Origin: Anaeromyxobacter oryzae
GTDB lineage: Bacteria > Myxococcota > Myxococcia > Myxococcales > Anaeromyxobacteraceae
Length of the DNA: 64,000 nucleotides
Assembly: GCF_023169945.1 (NCBI RefSeq)
Contig: NZ_AP025591.1
Location: forward strand, 2,564,501-2,628,500
Direction: 5' to 3'
The notes under the pieces were generated by a model. That model was given only the letters and a program-made list of their open reading frames with translations. It searched no databases and was not told the DNA's origin. Made by a program: the position numbers and the translations under genes. Positions 26,534 through 34,215 of the stretch are shown here, piece after piece. Every line of letters begins with the position of its first letter. Within the stretch, counting starts at the first letter, position 1.

Positions 26534-27112
26534 ATGTCGATGCGTCTCGCGCTGCTCGCCACGCTCGCCTCACTGCCCGTCGCCGTCCGAGCGGTGGACA
26601 TCGAACGCGGAACCGCCGAGATCACCGGCGACACGTCGGTCGGGTTCTCGAGCTCCACCCAGACCTCGGCCGGAAACGTGGACATCTCCACGACCGCGTG
26701 GTCCGCCGGTGCGGGGGTGCTCTTCCATGTCGCGCCCCCCTTCTCGTTGGGGGTTGGTGGCTCGTTCCGCCGGAGCTCGACGGACGTGGCCGGTTCCAGC
26801 TCGCATGGGAGCGGCGTCGCGTTCGGTCCGGAGGTGCAGTTCGACATCCCTGCCGGCGAGCAGGTGGGCGTCTTCGCGCGCGGCGGGCTCCAGTGGGCGC
26901 ACCAGGAGTCCTCTGCGACGGGGGCGTCGTCCTTGTCCGCGAACGGGTGGGCGGCGAACGTCGGCGCGGGCGTGAAGTACTTCCCGGTCCAGGCCGTGTC
27001 GCTCGACTTCGCCCTCACCTACAGCATGTTTCGGATCGACGTGGATAACGGGCCCCGTTACGAGCAGTCCGGCTTCGGCGCCGGCGCGGGTATCTCCATC
27101 TACGTACGGTGA
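26534..27112 (+). CDS. Small outer membrane beta-barrel protein
   Basis: 192 residues. Signal peptide about 1-20 (ends VRA|VDIER). The mature part is eight or so amphipathic strands with aromatic girdles (GTAEITGDTSVGFSSSTQTS; VGVFARGGLQWAHQES; ANVGAGVKYFPVQAVSLDFA; FGAGAGISIYVR), matching the OmpA-type or OmpW-like eight-stranded porin fold. No peptidoglycan-binding domain. Start at the ATG at 26534, with GGAGGGG nearby upstream; the TTG at 26465 would precede the signal peptide with 23 charged residues. Function likely structural or passive; not identified further. Confidence 0.68.
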   Translation: MSMRLALLATLASLPVAVRAVDIERGTAEITGDTSVGFSSSTQTSAGNVDISTTAWSAGAGVLFHVAPPFSLGVGGSFRRSSTDVAGSSSHGSGVAFGPEVQFDIPAGEQVGVFARGGLQWAHQESSATGASSLSANGWAANVGAGVKYFPVQAVSLDFALTYSMFRIDVDNGPRYEQSGFGAGAGISIYVR

Positions 27113-27157
27113 GGGTCTGCGCCGCGCGGCGGCGGCGCCGACCCCCACTCCGCGCCG

Positions 27158-27796
27158 CTACACGCCCCACGGCGAAGACAGCCCGCCTGTCGCCTCGAGC
27201 CAGTCCGCGATCCGGTCCGCGGCCCGCGCCACGTCGCCGTCGGAGACGTCCAGCTCGAGATGCGGGAGGGCGCTCGCGCGGACGACGCTGCGGTAGAGCT
27301 CCTGCTCGCGGATGAACGGCCCGAGGTCGTCGTACTGCCGAGGGTTGCCGGACACCTTCAGGCGCTCGGCGCGGGCGGCCTCGAACGTCTCCGGCCGCCG
27401 CCAGCAGAGCACGTGCCGGAACCCGAGCGGCCGGAGGCGGCGCTCGAGCCAGGCGAAGTCCGGCGCCGCCCCCCGGGCCTGCCGCTGGTAGACCTGCGTC
27501 GACACGTGGAAGCGATCGACGATCCACGAGTAGTAGCGGTTCAGCTCGAAGAGCCGCGCCCACGTCGCGTACGTCTCGAGCGCGACGGCCTCCTCCTCGG
27601 GCGCGTAGTTCACCGGTCCGCGCCCCCAGGGGAAGTCGGTGAACGCGCACCACTCCGCCGAGACGAGCGGCGAGTGGTACCGGTACCGGCGCGGCCCGAC
27701 GATGCGCGGGTGCTCGTTCAGCGCGAAGGCGAGGTCGGTCTTCTGCGTGAGGCGGGTGCCCTCGAGGATGATCTTGGGCGTGAGCTTCGTCGACAT
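27158..27796 (-). CDS. P-loop nucleoside/thymidylate-kinase-like protein with altered Walker A
   Basis: 212 residues. The N-terminus KIILEGTRLTQKTDLAFAL lines up with the kinase P-loop GxxxxGK(T/S), but the glycine before the lysine is glutamine (GTRLTQKT). Further on, YSWIVDRFHVSTQVYQ matches the DR(F/S)xxS segment of deoxynucleoside and thymidylate kinases, and a helical lid-like region (RPETFEAARAERLKVS) follows. The fold is supported; phosphotransfer with this P-loop is uncertain. A TACCCT element (complement of 27803-27808) sits 6 bases before the ATG and there is no Shine-Dalgarno. The neighbours are a barrel protein gene and a cytochrome, giving no pathway clue. Confidence 0.6.
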   Translation of the reverse strand: MSTKLTPKIILEGTRLTQKTDLAFALNEHPRIVGPRRYRYHSPLVSAEWCAFTDFPWGRGPVNYAPEEEAVALETYATWARLFELNRYYSWIVDRFHVSTQVYQRQARGAAPDFAWLERRLRPLGFRHVLCWRRPETFEAARAERLKVSGNPRQYDDLGPFIREQELYRSVVRASALPHLELDVSDGDVARAADRIADWLEATGGLSSPWGV

Positions 27797-27864
27797 GCGC
27801 CGAGGGTAGCGCCGCGCGCGGGCGGGCGCCGCGGGTCGCGGCGCCGCGCCCTGGCCCGACGACG

Positions 27865-28419
27865 TCACCGCGCCGCGACCGGCGGCGGCAGCGGCTCCGG
27901 GACGCGGTTCCGGATCGGCGGGACGCTCCGGAGGTAGGCGAACACGGCGCGGAGGTCCTCGTCCGTCATCTGCCCGATCGCCTGGACCGGCATGGGCGGG
28001 AGGAGCGAACGGCCTCGCCCGAGGTGGCGTCCGCTCCGCATCGTGTCGAGGAACTCCCGCTCGGTCCACCGGCCGAGGCCGGTGTCGGCGTCGGGGGTCA
28101 GGTTCGCGGTGAACGAGACGCCCCACGGTCCGGCCCAGGCGGTCATGGTGCCGGCGACCGCCGCCACCCACGGGCCGGGCGGCTGCTCCGGCGGGGGCGG
28201 GAGCTTCAGCGCCTCGGGGTGGCCGGAGAGGAGGCGCGCCGCGTCCGGCTCGGGGCCGCTCGGCCCCATCCGGACGGGCGTGTGGCAGTCGTTGCAGCCG
28301 ACCACCGTGACGAGGTACCGGCCGCGGGCCACGTCGCCCCCGCCGGCGTGGACGCGGGCGACGGTGAGGACGGCGGCGGCGACGGCCACGAACGCGAGGA
28401 TCCACTTCGTGCGCTTCAT
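27865..28419 (-). CDS. Secreted monohaem c-type cytochrome
   Basis: 184 residues. Signal peptide about 1-25 (ending VHA|GGGD). The haem-binding site GCNDCHTPV is near the N-terminus of the mature protein (RGRYLVTVVGCNDCH), and a methionine in the SLLPPMPVQAIGQM region is the probable sixth ligand. DEDLRAVFAYLRSVPPI is the usual C-terminal helix of class I cytochromes associated with dehydrogenases. The long insertion between the haem site and the methionine (about 90 residues) also occurs in the cytochrome c family found beside oxidases. Adjacent to a broken dihaem cytochrome on the same strand (45-base gap), suggesting a periplasmic electron-transfer pair. Confidence 0.82.
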   Translation of the reverse strand: MKRTKWILAFVAVAAAVLTVARVHAGGGDVARGRYLVTVVGCNDCHTPVRMGPSGPEPDAARLLSGHPEALKLPPPPEQPPGPWVAAVAGTMTAWAGPWGVSFTANLTPDADTGLGRWTEREFLDTMRSGRHLGRGRSLLPPMPVQAIGQMTDEDLRAVFAYLRSVPPIRNRVPEPLPPPVAAR

Positions 28420-28464
28420 CGGGTCTTCTCCTTCGATCGGAGCGGCGTCTCTCGCCGCGGGTCT

Positions 28465-29558
28465 TCACTGCTTCGCTTCGGGTGAGGGGGTGTCCGGGCG
28501 GGCGGGGGCGAGATCGAGCCGGACGAAGCCGGCGAGGAGCTCGAGCGCGGCGGCGTCGGGGAGGTGCCTGCCGAGCGGCGGCATCCGGGTCGTCGGGTCC
28601 TTCGCGGCGAGGCGACGAAGGAGCACGCTCCCGGCGGGATCGCCCGGAGCGATCCGCAGCGGCACACCCTCCCGGCCGGCGAGGCCGGGAGGCCGGAACC
28701 GGCTCGGCACGCCGGACGCGGTCGGGAGCGGCGCCCCGGGCGACGCCGGCGCGGCCACCCGCTGGGCGAGGTCGAGCCCGAGGGTCGTTCCGAGGGGGCC
28801 GCGCGCGTCGTGGCACGAGGCGCAGTTCGCGTGCAGGTAGCCGAGCGCGGCGCGGGCCCGGGGCGTCGCGGCGACGATCCGCGGCGGGGTGGTCACGAGC
28901 GCGGGCGGAAGTTCCGGACGAGCCCGCGGGCGACCAGCGACCGCAGGTCGACGTCGCCCGGGGCCGGCCGCTCCGCGTGCGGCGCCAGCGGGTCGCGATC
29001 CGGGGAGAGCTGCAACGCCGAGAAGCCGAGCACCGGCACCGGCCCGCCCTCGTGGCACGCGCGGCAGTCCGCGACCGCGGGCAGGTCGTGACGCACGCCG
29101 GGGACGATCTCGCAAACCCCGCGGACCCCACGCTCCGGCGCGAGCGTCGCCTCGCGACCGTCCTCGCTCCAGGCGTAGGTCGCGTAGAGCCAGCCGGCGG
29201 GCGTGCGCTCGAGATAGCGGGTCTCCACCGGACGGCCGCCAAACGCGAATTCCTTCCACACCCGCGTACCGACCGGGAACACCCACGCGTCGGGATCGCG
29301 CGCGTCGATCGCGCCGCCGGGCGGGAGCCGGATGAAGCGGCGCTTCGTCGCGCCGTCAGACCAGAGCGGGTACACGGGCGTGTAGCCGAGGACGCCGGGC
29401 GCGAGGCTCCGCGCCGGGAGATCGGAGTACAGGCCGGTCTCCGCGAGCGTGGGAGGCGGGGTCGCCGCCGGCGCGGGCGCCTCGCGCGCGGAGCAGGCCG
29501 TCGCGAGGAGCGCCGCGGCCTGGAGCATGCGGTTTCGGTGTCGGGGATCGGATCGCAT
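28465..29558 (-). pseudogene. Dihaem c-type cytochrome lipoprotein broken by a single-base frameshift
   Basis: The first frame (29558 to 28893) encodes a lipoprotein signal (LATAC, using M1 or M11) and an N-terminal domain with the haem site CRACHEGG, and stops shortly after ARGLVRNFRP. The second frame (ending 28465) continues the same protein from about 28912: PPALVTTPPRIVAATPRARA, ALGYLHANCASCHD (second haem site), then a helical end. The family (SO_2930-like dihaem cytochromes, about 350 residues) runs through this junction without a break. One base added near 28910-28914 restores a single frame of about 364 residues. It is either a real frameshift mutation or a sequence error. It would carry electrons in the periplasm together with the neighbouring monohaem cytochrome. 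Confidence 0.75.
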
Positions 29559-29779
29559 CGCCTCGCCGTCCTTCCTGGACGTGCGAAGGATGCCGACGCC
29601 GCGTGCGCGCCGTTCCTAAATGGTCCCTCGTCGGATCCTAAGAAGTGCCTAACGGACGAAAGCGCGCCGCCGGCTGCCGGCGCCGCCGCCCGCGCCGCCG
29701 CGGCGCACGCCTCGCCGGGGTCGCGGGCGCGCGGCGACGCCACGAGTAGACTCCCCGCGCACCGCTCCGGAGGTCCTCC

Positions 29780-31426
29780 ATGCGCCGCGCCCGCACCCTC
29801 GCCCTCGCCCTCCTCGCCGCGCTCGCGTGCGCGACCCGCCCCGCGCGCCCGCCGCCTCCTCCCGCGGCGAGCGCCGCGCCCGCCGCGGCGCCGGCCGCGA
29901 GCGCGCGCGCCGTGCCCGACCGCTGGTGGGACGGCGCGGTCTTCTACGAGGTCTTCGTCCGGAGCTTCGACGACTCCGACGGGAACGGGATGGGCGACTT
30001 CGCCGGCCTCACCGCGAAGCTCGACTACCTGAACGATGGCAACCCGGGCACCACCACCGACCTCGGCGTGGACGCCCTCTGGCTCATGCCGATCATGAAG
30101 TCGCCGAGCTACCACGGCTACGACGTGACCGACTACGAGCAGGTGAACCCGCAGTACGGCACGGAGGCCGGCTTCGAGCGCTTCGTCCAGGAGGCCCACC
30201 GGCGCGGGCTCCGGGTGATCCTCGACCTCGTCCTGAACCACACGTCGGACGCGCACCCGTGGTTCCGCGAGTCGGCGAAGGGGCCGCAGTCGCCGAAGCG
30301 CGACTGGTACGTCTGGAGCCCGACCGACCTCGGCTGGACCCAGCCCTGGAACGCGCAGTCCGGCTCGACCTGGCACGAGCGGAACGGCGCCTTCTACTAC
30401 GGCGTGTTCTGGGGCGGCATGCCGGACCTGAACTACCGGAACCCGGAGGTGCGCGAGGAGGCGAAGCGGATCGCCCGCTTCTGGCTGGCGAAGGGCGTGG
30501 ACGGGTTCCGGCTCGACGCGATCCGCCACCTCATCGAGACCGGGCCGGGGAAGGGCCAGGCGGGCTCGCCGGAGAACCACGTCTTCCTCCGCGAGTTCGC
30601 CGCGGCGGTGAAGGCGGCGAAGCCGGACGCGATGCTCGTCGGCGAGGTCTGGTCGGACGCGGGCGACATCGCCGAGTACTACGGCGACGGCAAGGACGAG
30701 CTGGACATGCTCTTCGACTTCCCGCTCGCCACCGCGATCGTCCAGGGCGTGAAGGAGGGCGACCCGGGCCGGATCACGAACGCCCTCGACGACGTGAAGC
30801 GGCTCTATCCGCCCGGCGCGGTGGACGCACCGTTCCTCACGAACCACGACCAGATCCGGGTGGCCACGCAGCTCGGGGACGACCCGGCACGCCTGCGGCT
30901 CGCGGCGGCGATCCTGCTCACGCTCCCGGGCGCGCCCTTCCTCTGGCAGGGAGAGGAGCTCGGGATGCAGAACGGCCCCGGCAACGAGGACGAGTGGAAG
31001 CGGACGCCGATGCCGTGGGACGGCTCGCCGAAGGGCGGGTTCACCACGGGTCAGCCGTGGATGGAGCTCGCGCCGGGGCACGAGCGCGCGAACGTCGCGG
31101 CCGAGACCGGCGATCCCGGCTCGCTCCTGTCGCGGTACCGCGCGCTCGTCCGGGCGCGCCACCAGTCGCCGGCGCTGGCGCGCGGCGGGATCGAGGTCCT
31201 CGACGCCGGCGCGCCGGGCGTGCTCGCGTACCTCCGCCGCGGCGAGGGCGAGACGGTGCTCGTGGTCCACGGGCTAGGCGACGACCCGGTGGACGTCGCG
31301 CTCACGGCGCCGGCCGCCGGCGCGGAGCCGCTGCTCGTCGACGCGGGCGGCGCGATCGCGGCGGAGGGCGGGAAGGTGCGGGTGAAGCTGCCGGCGCGGA
31401 GGTCGGCGATCTGGCGCGTCCGATGA
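29780..31426 (+). CDS. Secreted GH13 alpha-amylase-family lipoprotein
   Basis: 548 residues. Signal peptide with lipobox (LLAALAC), then a Pro/Ala-rich linker. The (beta/alpha)8 GH13 barrel shows all four regions: LNHTSDAH; GFRLDAIRH with nucleophile D246; LVGEVW with acid/base E289; FLTNHDQ with D357. A C-terminal beta domain closes the chain. The sequence is closest in style to amylosucrase/alpha-glucosidase-like and cytoplasmic-type amylases that act on oligosaccharides; it cleaves alpha-1,4-glucans at the cell surface. TAGACT lies at 29747-29752 and GGAGG before the ATG. A paralogue lies 489 bases downstream. Confidence 0.9.
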   Translation: MRRARTLALALLAALACATRPARPPPPPAASAAPAAAPAASARAVPDRWWDGAVFYEVFVRSFDDSDGNGMGDFAGLTAKLDYLNDGNPGTTTDLGVDALWLMPIMKSPSYHGYDVTDYEQVNPQYGTEAGFERFVQEAHRRGLRVILDLVLNHTSDAHPWFRESAKGPQSPKRDWYVWSPTDLGWTQPWNAQSGSTWHERNGAFYYGVFWGGMPDLNYRNPEVREEAKRIARFWLAKGVDGFRLDAIRHLIETGPGKGQAGSPENHVFLREFAAAVKAAKPDAMLVGEVWSDAGDIAEYYGDGKDELDMLFDFPLATAIVQGVKEGDPGRITNALDDVKRLYPPGAVDAPFLTNHDQIRVATQLGDDPARLRLAAAILLTLPGAPFLWQGEELGMQNGPGNEDEWKRTPMPWDGSPKGGFTTGQPWMELAPGHERANVAAETGDPGSLLSRYRALVRARHQSPALARGGIEVLDAGAPGVLAYLRRGEGETVLVVHGLGDDPVDVALTAPAAGAEPLLVDAGGAIAAEGGKVRVKLPARRSAIWRVR

Positions 31427-31450
31427 ACGCCACCCCGACGGCAACGCCCC

Positions 31451-31480
31451 CGTGCCCGTGCCCGTGCCCGTGAACGTGCC
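31451..31480. repeat. CGTGCC hexanucleotide tandem repeat
   Basis: Four CGTGCC units (one further unit reads CGTGAA) in the gap between the first amylase gene and a small membrane protein gene. Degenerate copies of GTGCCC continue to about 31540. It is probably replication slippage in non-coding DNA. Confidence 0.6.
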
Positions 31481-31575
31481 CGGCTTCTCCGTGCCCGTGA
31501 CCCGCCTCCCGTGGCCCGTGGCCCCTGGCCCGTTCCCGTGATCCGGCGCGACCTCCTTTACGCCCCTCGGCCCCC

Positions 31576-31842
31576 GTGCTTTCCTCCCGCCCCGTGGGCC
31601 GCGTCGAGCTCCTCGTCCTCTTCCTCACCGCGCTGGCCGCGATCGCCGCCGCGTGGTTCATCAAGACGAGCCTGTGGCGCCGGGCGCGGCTCCTCCTCGT
31701 GACGGTGGCGATCTTCGGCGGCCTCGCGCTCCTCACCCGCCGGATCGGGCTCGGCGAGCTGCTCGTCCTGGTCGTCGTCGTGCTCGTGCCCTTCTTCGTG
31801 CTCCCCGCGCGCCGCCCGCCGGCCGCGGGCGGGAAGCGCTGA
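31576..31842 (+). CDS. Small two-helix membrane protein
   Basis: 88 residues with two predicted TM helices (about 10-28, VELLVLFLTALAAIAAAWF; about 56-76, GELLVLVVVVLVPFFVL), a basic connecting loop (KTSLWRRARLL) and a basic end. GTG start at 31576; a second in-frame GTG at 31594 would start just before the first helix. No known family. It sits between two alpha-amylase paralogues on the same strand, but nothing shows that it takes part in starch use. Confidence 0.5.
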   Translation: MLSSRPVGRVELLVLFLTALAAIAAAWFIKTSLWRRARLLLVTVAIFGGLALLTRRIGLGELLVLVVVVLVPFFVLPARRPPAAGGKR

Positions 31843-31914
31843 CGGCACCTCCGCGCCCCGCGTGGTGCGGCCGCGGGCGGCCCACGCGCGAGCGGCGGCG
31901 TTATCATCCGGGCG

Positions 31915-33564
31915 ATGCGACGCCCGCGTTCCCTGCCGCTCCGAGCCCTCGTCGTCGCGCTCGTCGCGCTGCTCTCCTCCGCGTGCGGCAACGCGCCGGC
32001 CCCGCCGCCCACGCCGGGCCCGACCCGCGCGGCCTCCGCCGCGCCGGACTGGTGGAACGGCGCGGTCGTGTACGAGGTCTTCGTCCGGAGCTTCCGCGAC
32101 TCCGACGGCGACGGCGCAGGCGACCTCGCCGGGCTCCTCGAGAAGCTCGACTACCTGAACGACGGCGATCCCGCGACCGACTCCGACCTCGGCGTGGACG
32201 CGATCTGGCTCATGCCGATCTACCCGTCTCCGTCGACGCACGGCTACGACGTGACGAGCTACGACGCGGTGAACCCGACCTACGGCACGCTCGCCGACCT
32301 CGACCGGCTCGTCGCCGCCTGCCACGCGCGCGGGATCAAGGTCGTCCTGGACTGGATCCCGAACCACACCTCCGACGCGCACCCGTGGTTCGTCGACGCC
32401 ACCTCGTCCCCCGCCGCGGCGCACCGGGACTGGTACGTGTGGCGGTCGCCGAACCCGGGGTGGACGCAGCCGTTCGGGAGCGGCCCGGCGTGGTTCCCGG
32501 GCGGCGGCGCCTGGTACTACGCCGCGTTCTGGGAGCACATGCCCGACCTGAACTGGCGGAACCCGGCGGTCGCGGCCGAGCAGTCCGCCGCCGCGATCCG
32601 CTGGCTCGGCCACGGCGTGGACGGCTTCCGCCTCGACGCGGTCCGCTATCTCGTGGAGAACGGGCCGGGGCCGGGCCAGGAGGATCAGCCGGAGACGCGC
32701 GCGGCGCTGAAGGCGTTCGCGGATGCGGTGCGCGCGGTCCGGCCCGACGCCCTCCTCGTCGGCGAGGCGTGGGCGGACACCGCGACCATCGCCCCGTACC
32801 TCGGCACCCCGACCGCGGCGCTTCCCGGCGGCGACGCGCTGCCCCTGCTGTTCGACTTCCCGCTCGCGGATGCGATCGTGAACGGCGTGAGCGCAGGGGA
32901 CGCTCGCCCGATCGCGACGGCGCTCGACGCGGTGGCGCGCGCCTATCCGGCCGGGACCGGGGACGCGCCCTTCCTCACGAACCACGACCAGGTCCGCGTC
33001 GCGACGCGGCTCTCGGCGGATCCCGCGCGGCTCGGCCTCGCCGCGGCGATCCTGCTCACGCTCCAGGGCACGCCGTTCCTCTACTACGGCGAGGAGCTCG
33101 GGCTGCTGAACGGGGACTGCGCCGACGACGCCTGCAAGCGGACGCCGATGTCCTGGGACGCGACCGCGACCGGCGGCTTCACCTCCGGGACGCCGTGGTG
33201 GCCGCTCGCGCCGCGCGGCCCGACGACGAGCGTCGCCGCCCAGACCGGCGACCCGGGCTCGCTCCTCTCGCGCTACCGCCGCCTGATCCGCGTCCGGAAG
33301 GCGTCCGAGGCGCTCCGGCGCGGCGGCACCGAGCGGCTCGCGGCGGCGAGCCCCGGCCTCCTGGCGCTCGTGCGCGCGCTCCCCGGCGAGCGCGTCCTCG
33401 TCGTCCACAACCTCGGGATCGACACCGTGCGCGAGCGGCTCGCGGTGACCGCGGGCGCCGCGACGCCGCTCCTCGCGGACCCGGGCGCGGCGATCGCCCC
33501 GTCGCCCGAGGGCGCCGAGGTGACGCTGCCCGCGCGGGCGACCGCGATCTGGCGGCTCGAGTGA
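31915..33564 (+). CDS. Secreted GH13 alpha-amylase-family lipoprotein (paralogue)
   Basis: 549 residues. Lipobox LLSSAC, Pro-rich linker, then a GH13 barrel very similar along its whole length to the protein encoded at 29780-31426: LDYLNDG(D/N)P and DLGVDAIWLMPI are shared. Catalytic residues are D241 (GFRLDAVRY), E284 (LVGEAW) and D358 (FLTNHDQ). The two genes look like a tandem duplication with divergence in loops. TATCAT at 31902-31907 lies 7 bases before the ATG and no Shine-Dalgarno is seen, so the mRNA may be leaderless. It converges on the starch-uptake operon. Confidence 0.9.
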   Translation: MRRPRSLPLRALVVALVALLSSACGNAPAPPPTPGPTRAASAAPDWWNGAVVYEVFVRSFRDSDGDGAGDLAGLLEKLDYLNDGDPATDSDLGVDAIWLMPIYPSPSTHGYDVTSYDAVNPTYGTLADLDRLVAACHARGIKVVLDWIPNHTSDAHPWFVDATSSPAAAHRDWYVWRSPNPGWTQPFGSGPAWFPGGGAWYYAAFWEHMPDLNWRNPAVAAEQSAAAIRWLGHGVDGFRLDAVRYLVENGPGPGQEDQPETRAALKAFADAVRAVRPDALLVGEAWADTATIAPYLGTPTAALPGGDALPLLFDFPLADAIVNGVSAGDARPIATALDAVARAYPAGTGDAPFLTNHDQVRVATRLSADPARLGLAAAILLTLQGTPFLYYGEELGLLNGDCADDACKRTPMSWDATATGGFTSGTPWWPLAPRGPTTSVAAQTGDPGSLLSRYRRLIRVRKASEALRRGGTERLAAASPGLLALVRALPGERVLVVHNLGIDTVRERLAVTAGAATPLLADPGAAIAPSPEGAEVTLPARATAIWRLE

Positions 33565-33577
33565 GGTGAGACGGAGC

Positions 33578-33603
33578 GGGCGGCCGGATCGCTCCGGCCG
33601 CCC
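33578..33603. terminator. Strong GC hairpin between convergent amylase and starch-binding genes
   Basis: 11-bp perfect arms GGGCGGCCGGA and TCCGGCCGCCC closed by a TCGC loop, 14 bases past the amylase stop, in an 83-base convergent gap. GGGTGTT follows on the plus strand. It is likely a bidirectional terminator despite the lack of a T-run. Confidence 0.6.
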
Positions 33604-33647
33604 GGGTGTTCACGACGCGGCTCCGGCGAATGCCCGAGGCCCGACGC

Positions 33648-34136
33648 CTACTTCCACTTCGGGCTCTTCATCGCCTCTTCCTTCGTCAGGTACACCTTGC
33701 AGTCGGTCGAGACGACCCACGCGTCCTTGGTGTCCTTCAGCAGGAAGAACATGTCCTTGTTGCACTGATCCTTCTTGTCGCCCTTGTGGATGATGTAGTT
33801 CACCCGGCCGTTCTCGTACTCCTTGGTCGGGATCGACCAGAAGGCGCCGAAGTCGTCCTTGCCGGTCGGCGGCATCGGCTTGAACCAGGTGACGCCCGGG
33901 AGCGGCGCGTCGGTCATCTCCTTCTTCGCGAACTCGTCGCCGGCCTCCTCCTTCTTCTGGAAGCTCTGCCACGTGTGCAGGCCCCAGCCGTCGTAGGAGC
34001 CGTCCTGGCGGTGGTAGTGGATCGTGACCTTGTCGCCGGCCGACGCGGCCGGCTTCTCCTCGGCGGGCGCGAGCCCCGGGGCCGCGAGGAAGGCGAGGAG
34101 GCCTGACGCGAGCAGCAGCTTCTGCAGGAGCTTCAT
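33648..34136 (-). CDS. Secreted starch-binding (PUD/CBM41-like) protein
   Basis: 162 residues. Signal peptide about 1-25 (ending APA|EEKP). The mature part begins KVTIHYHRQDGSYDGWGLHTW, the hallmark of the pullulanase-associated (PUD, CBM41) alpha-glucan-binding domain. It continues to residue 162 without a catalytic domain, with a further IHYH-like echo (VNYIIHKGDKKDQCNKD). It is therefore a free binding module that could capture starch fragments for the porin. Shine-Dalgarno GGAGGT before the ATG. Last gene of the minus-strand maltodextrin operon, separated from lamB by a 13-bp hairpin. Confidence 0.83.
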   Translation of the reverse strand: MKLLQKLLLASGLLAFLAAPGLAPAEEKPAASAGDKVTIHYHRQDGSYDGWGLHTWQSFQKKEEAGDEFAKKEMTDAPLPGVTWFKPMPPTGKDDFGAFWSIPTKEYENGRVNYIIHKGDKKDQCNKDMFFLLKDTKDAWVVSTDCKVYLTKEEAMKSPKWK

Positions 34137-34153
34137 GACTTACCTCCGAAGGG

Positions 34154-34183
34154 GAGGCCGGGAGGGAACCCCCTCCCGGCCTC
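34154..34183 (-). promoter_or_regulatory. 13-bp intercistronic hairpin between lamB and the PUD gene
   Basis: Arms GAGGCCGGGAGGG (34154-34166) and CCCTCCCGGCCTC (34171-34183), AACC loop, 32 bases after the lamB stop on the minus strand and just before the Shine-Dalgarno of the next gene. No T-run follows. It may stop part of the transcripts or protect the upstream mRNA end, so that porin and binding protein are made in different amounts. Confidence 0.5.
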
Positions 34184-34215
34184 GTGACACGTTGACGGCG
34201 CGAGCCTCCGCGCGG

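Noticed and set aside
28465..29558. Programmed ribosomal frameshift in the dihaem cytochrome
   Set aside because: No slippery heptamer or clear downstream structure at the junction. A one-base loss explains it more simply.
31451..31540. CRISPR-like array
   Set aside because: Units are 6 bases without spacers; a microsatellite.
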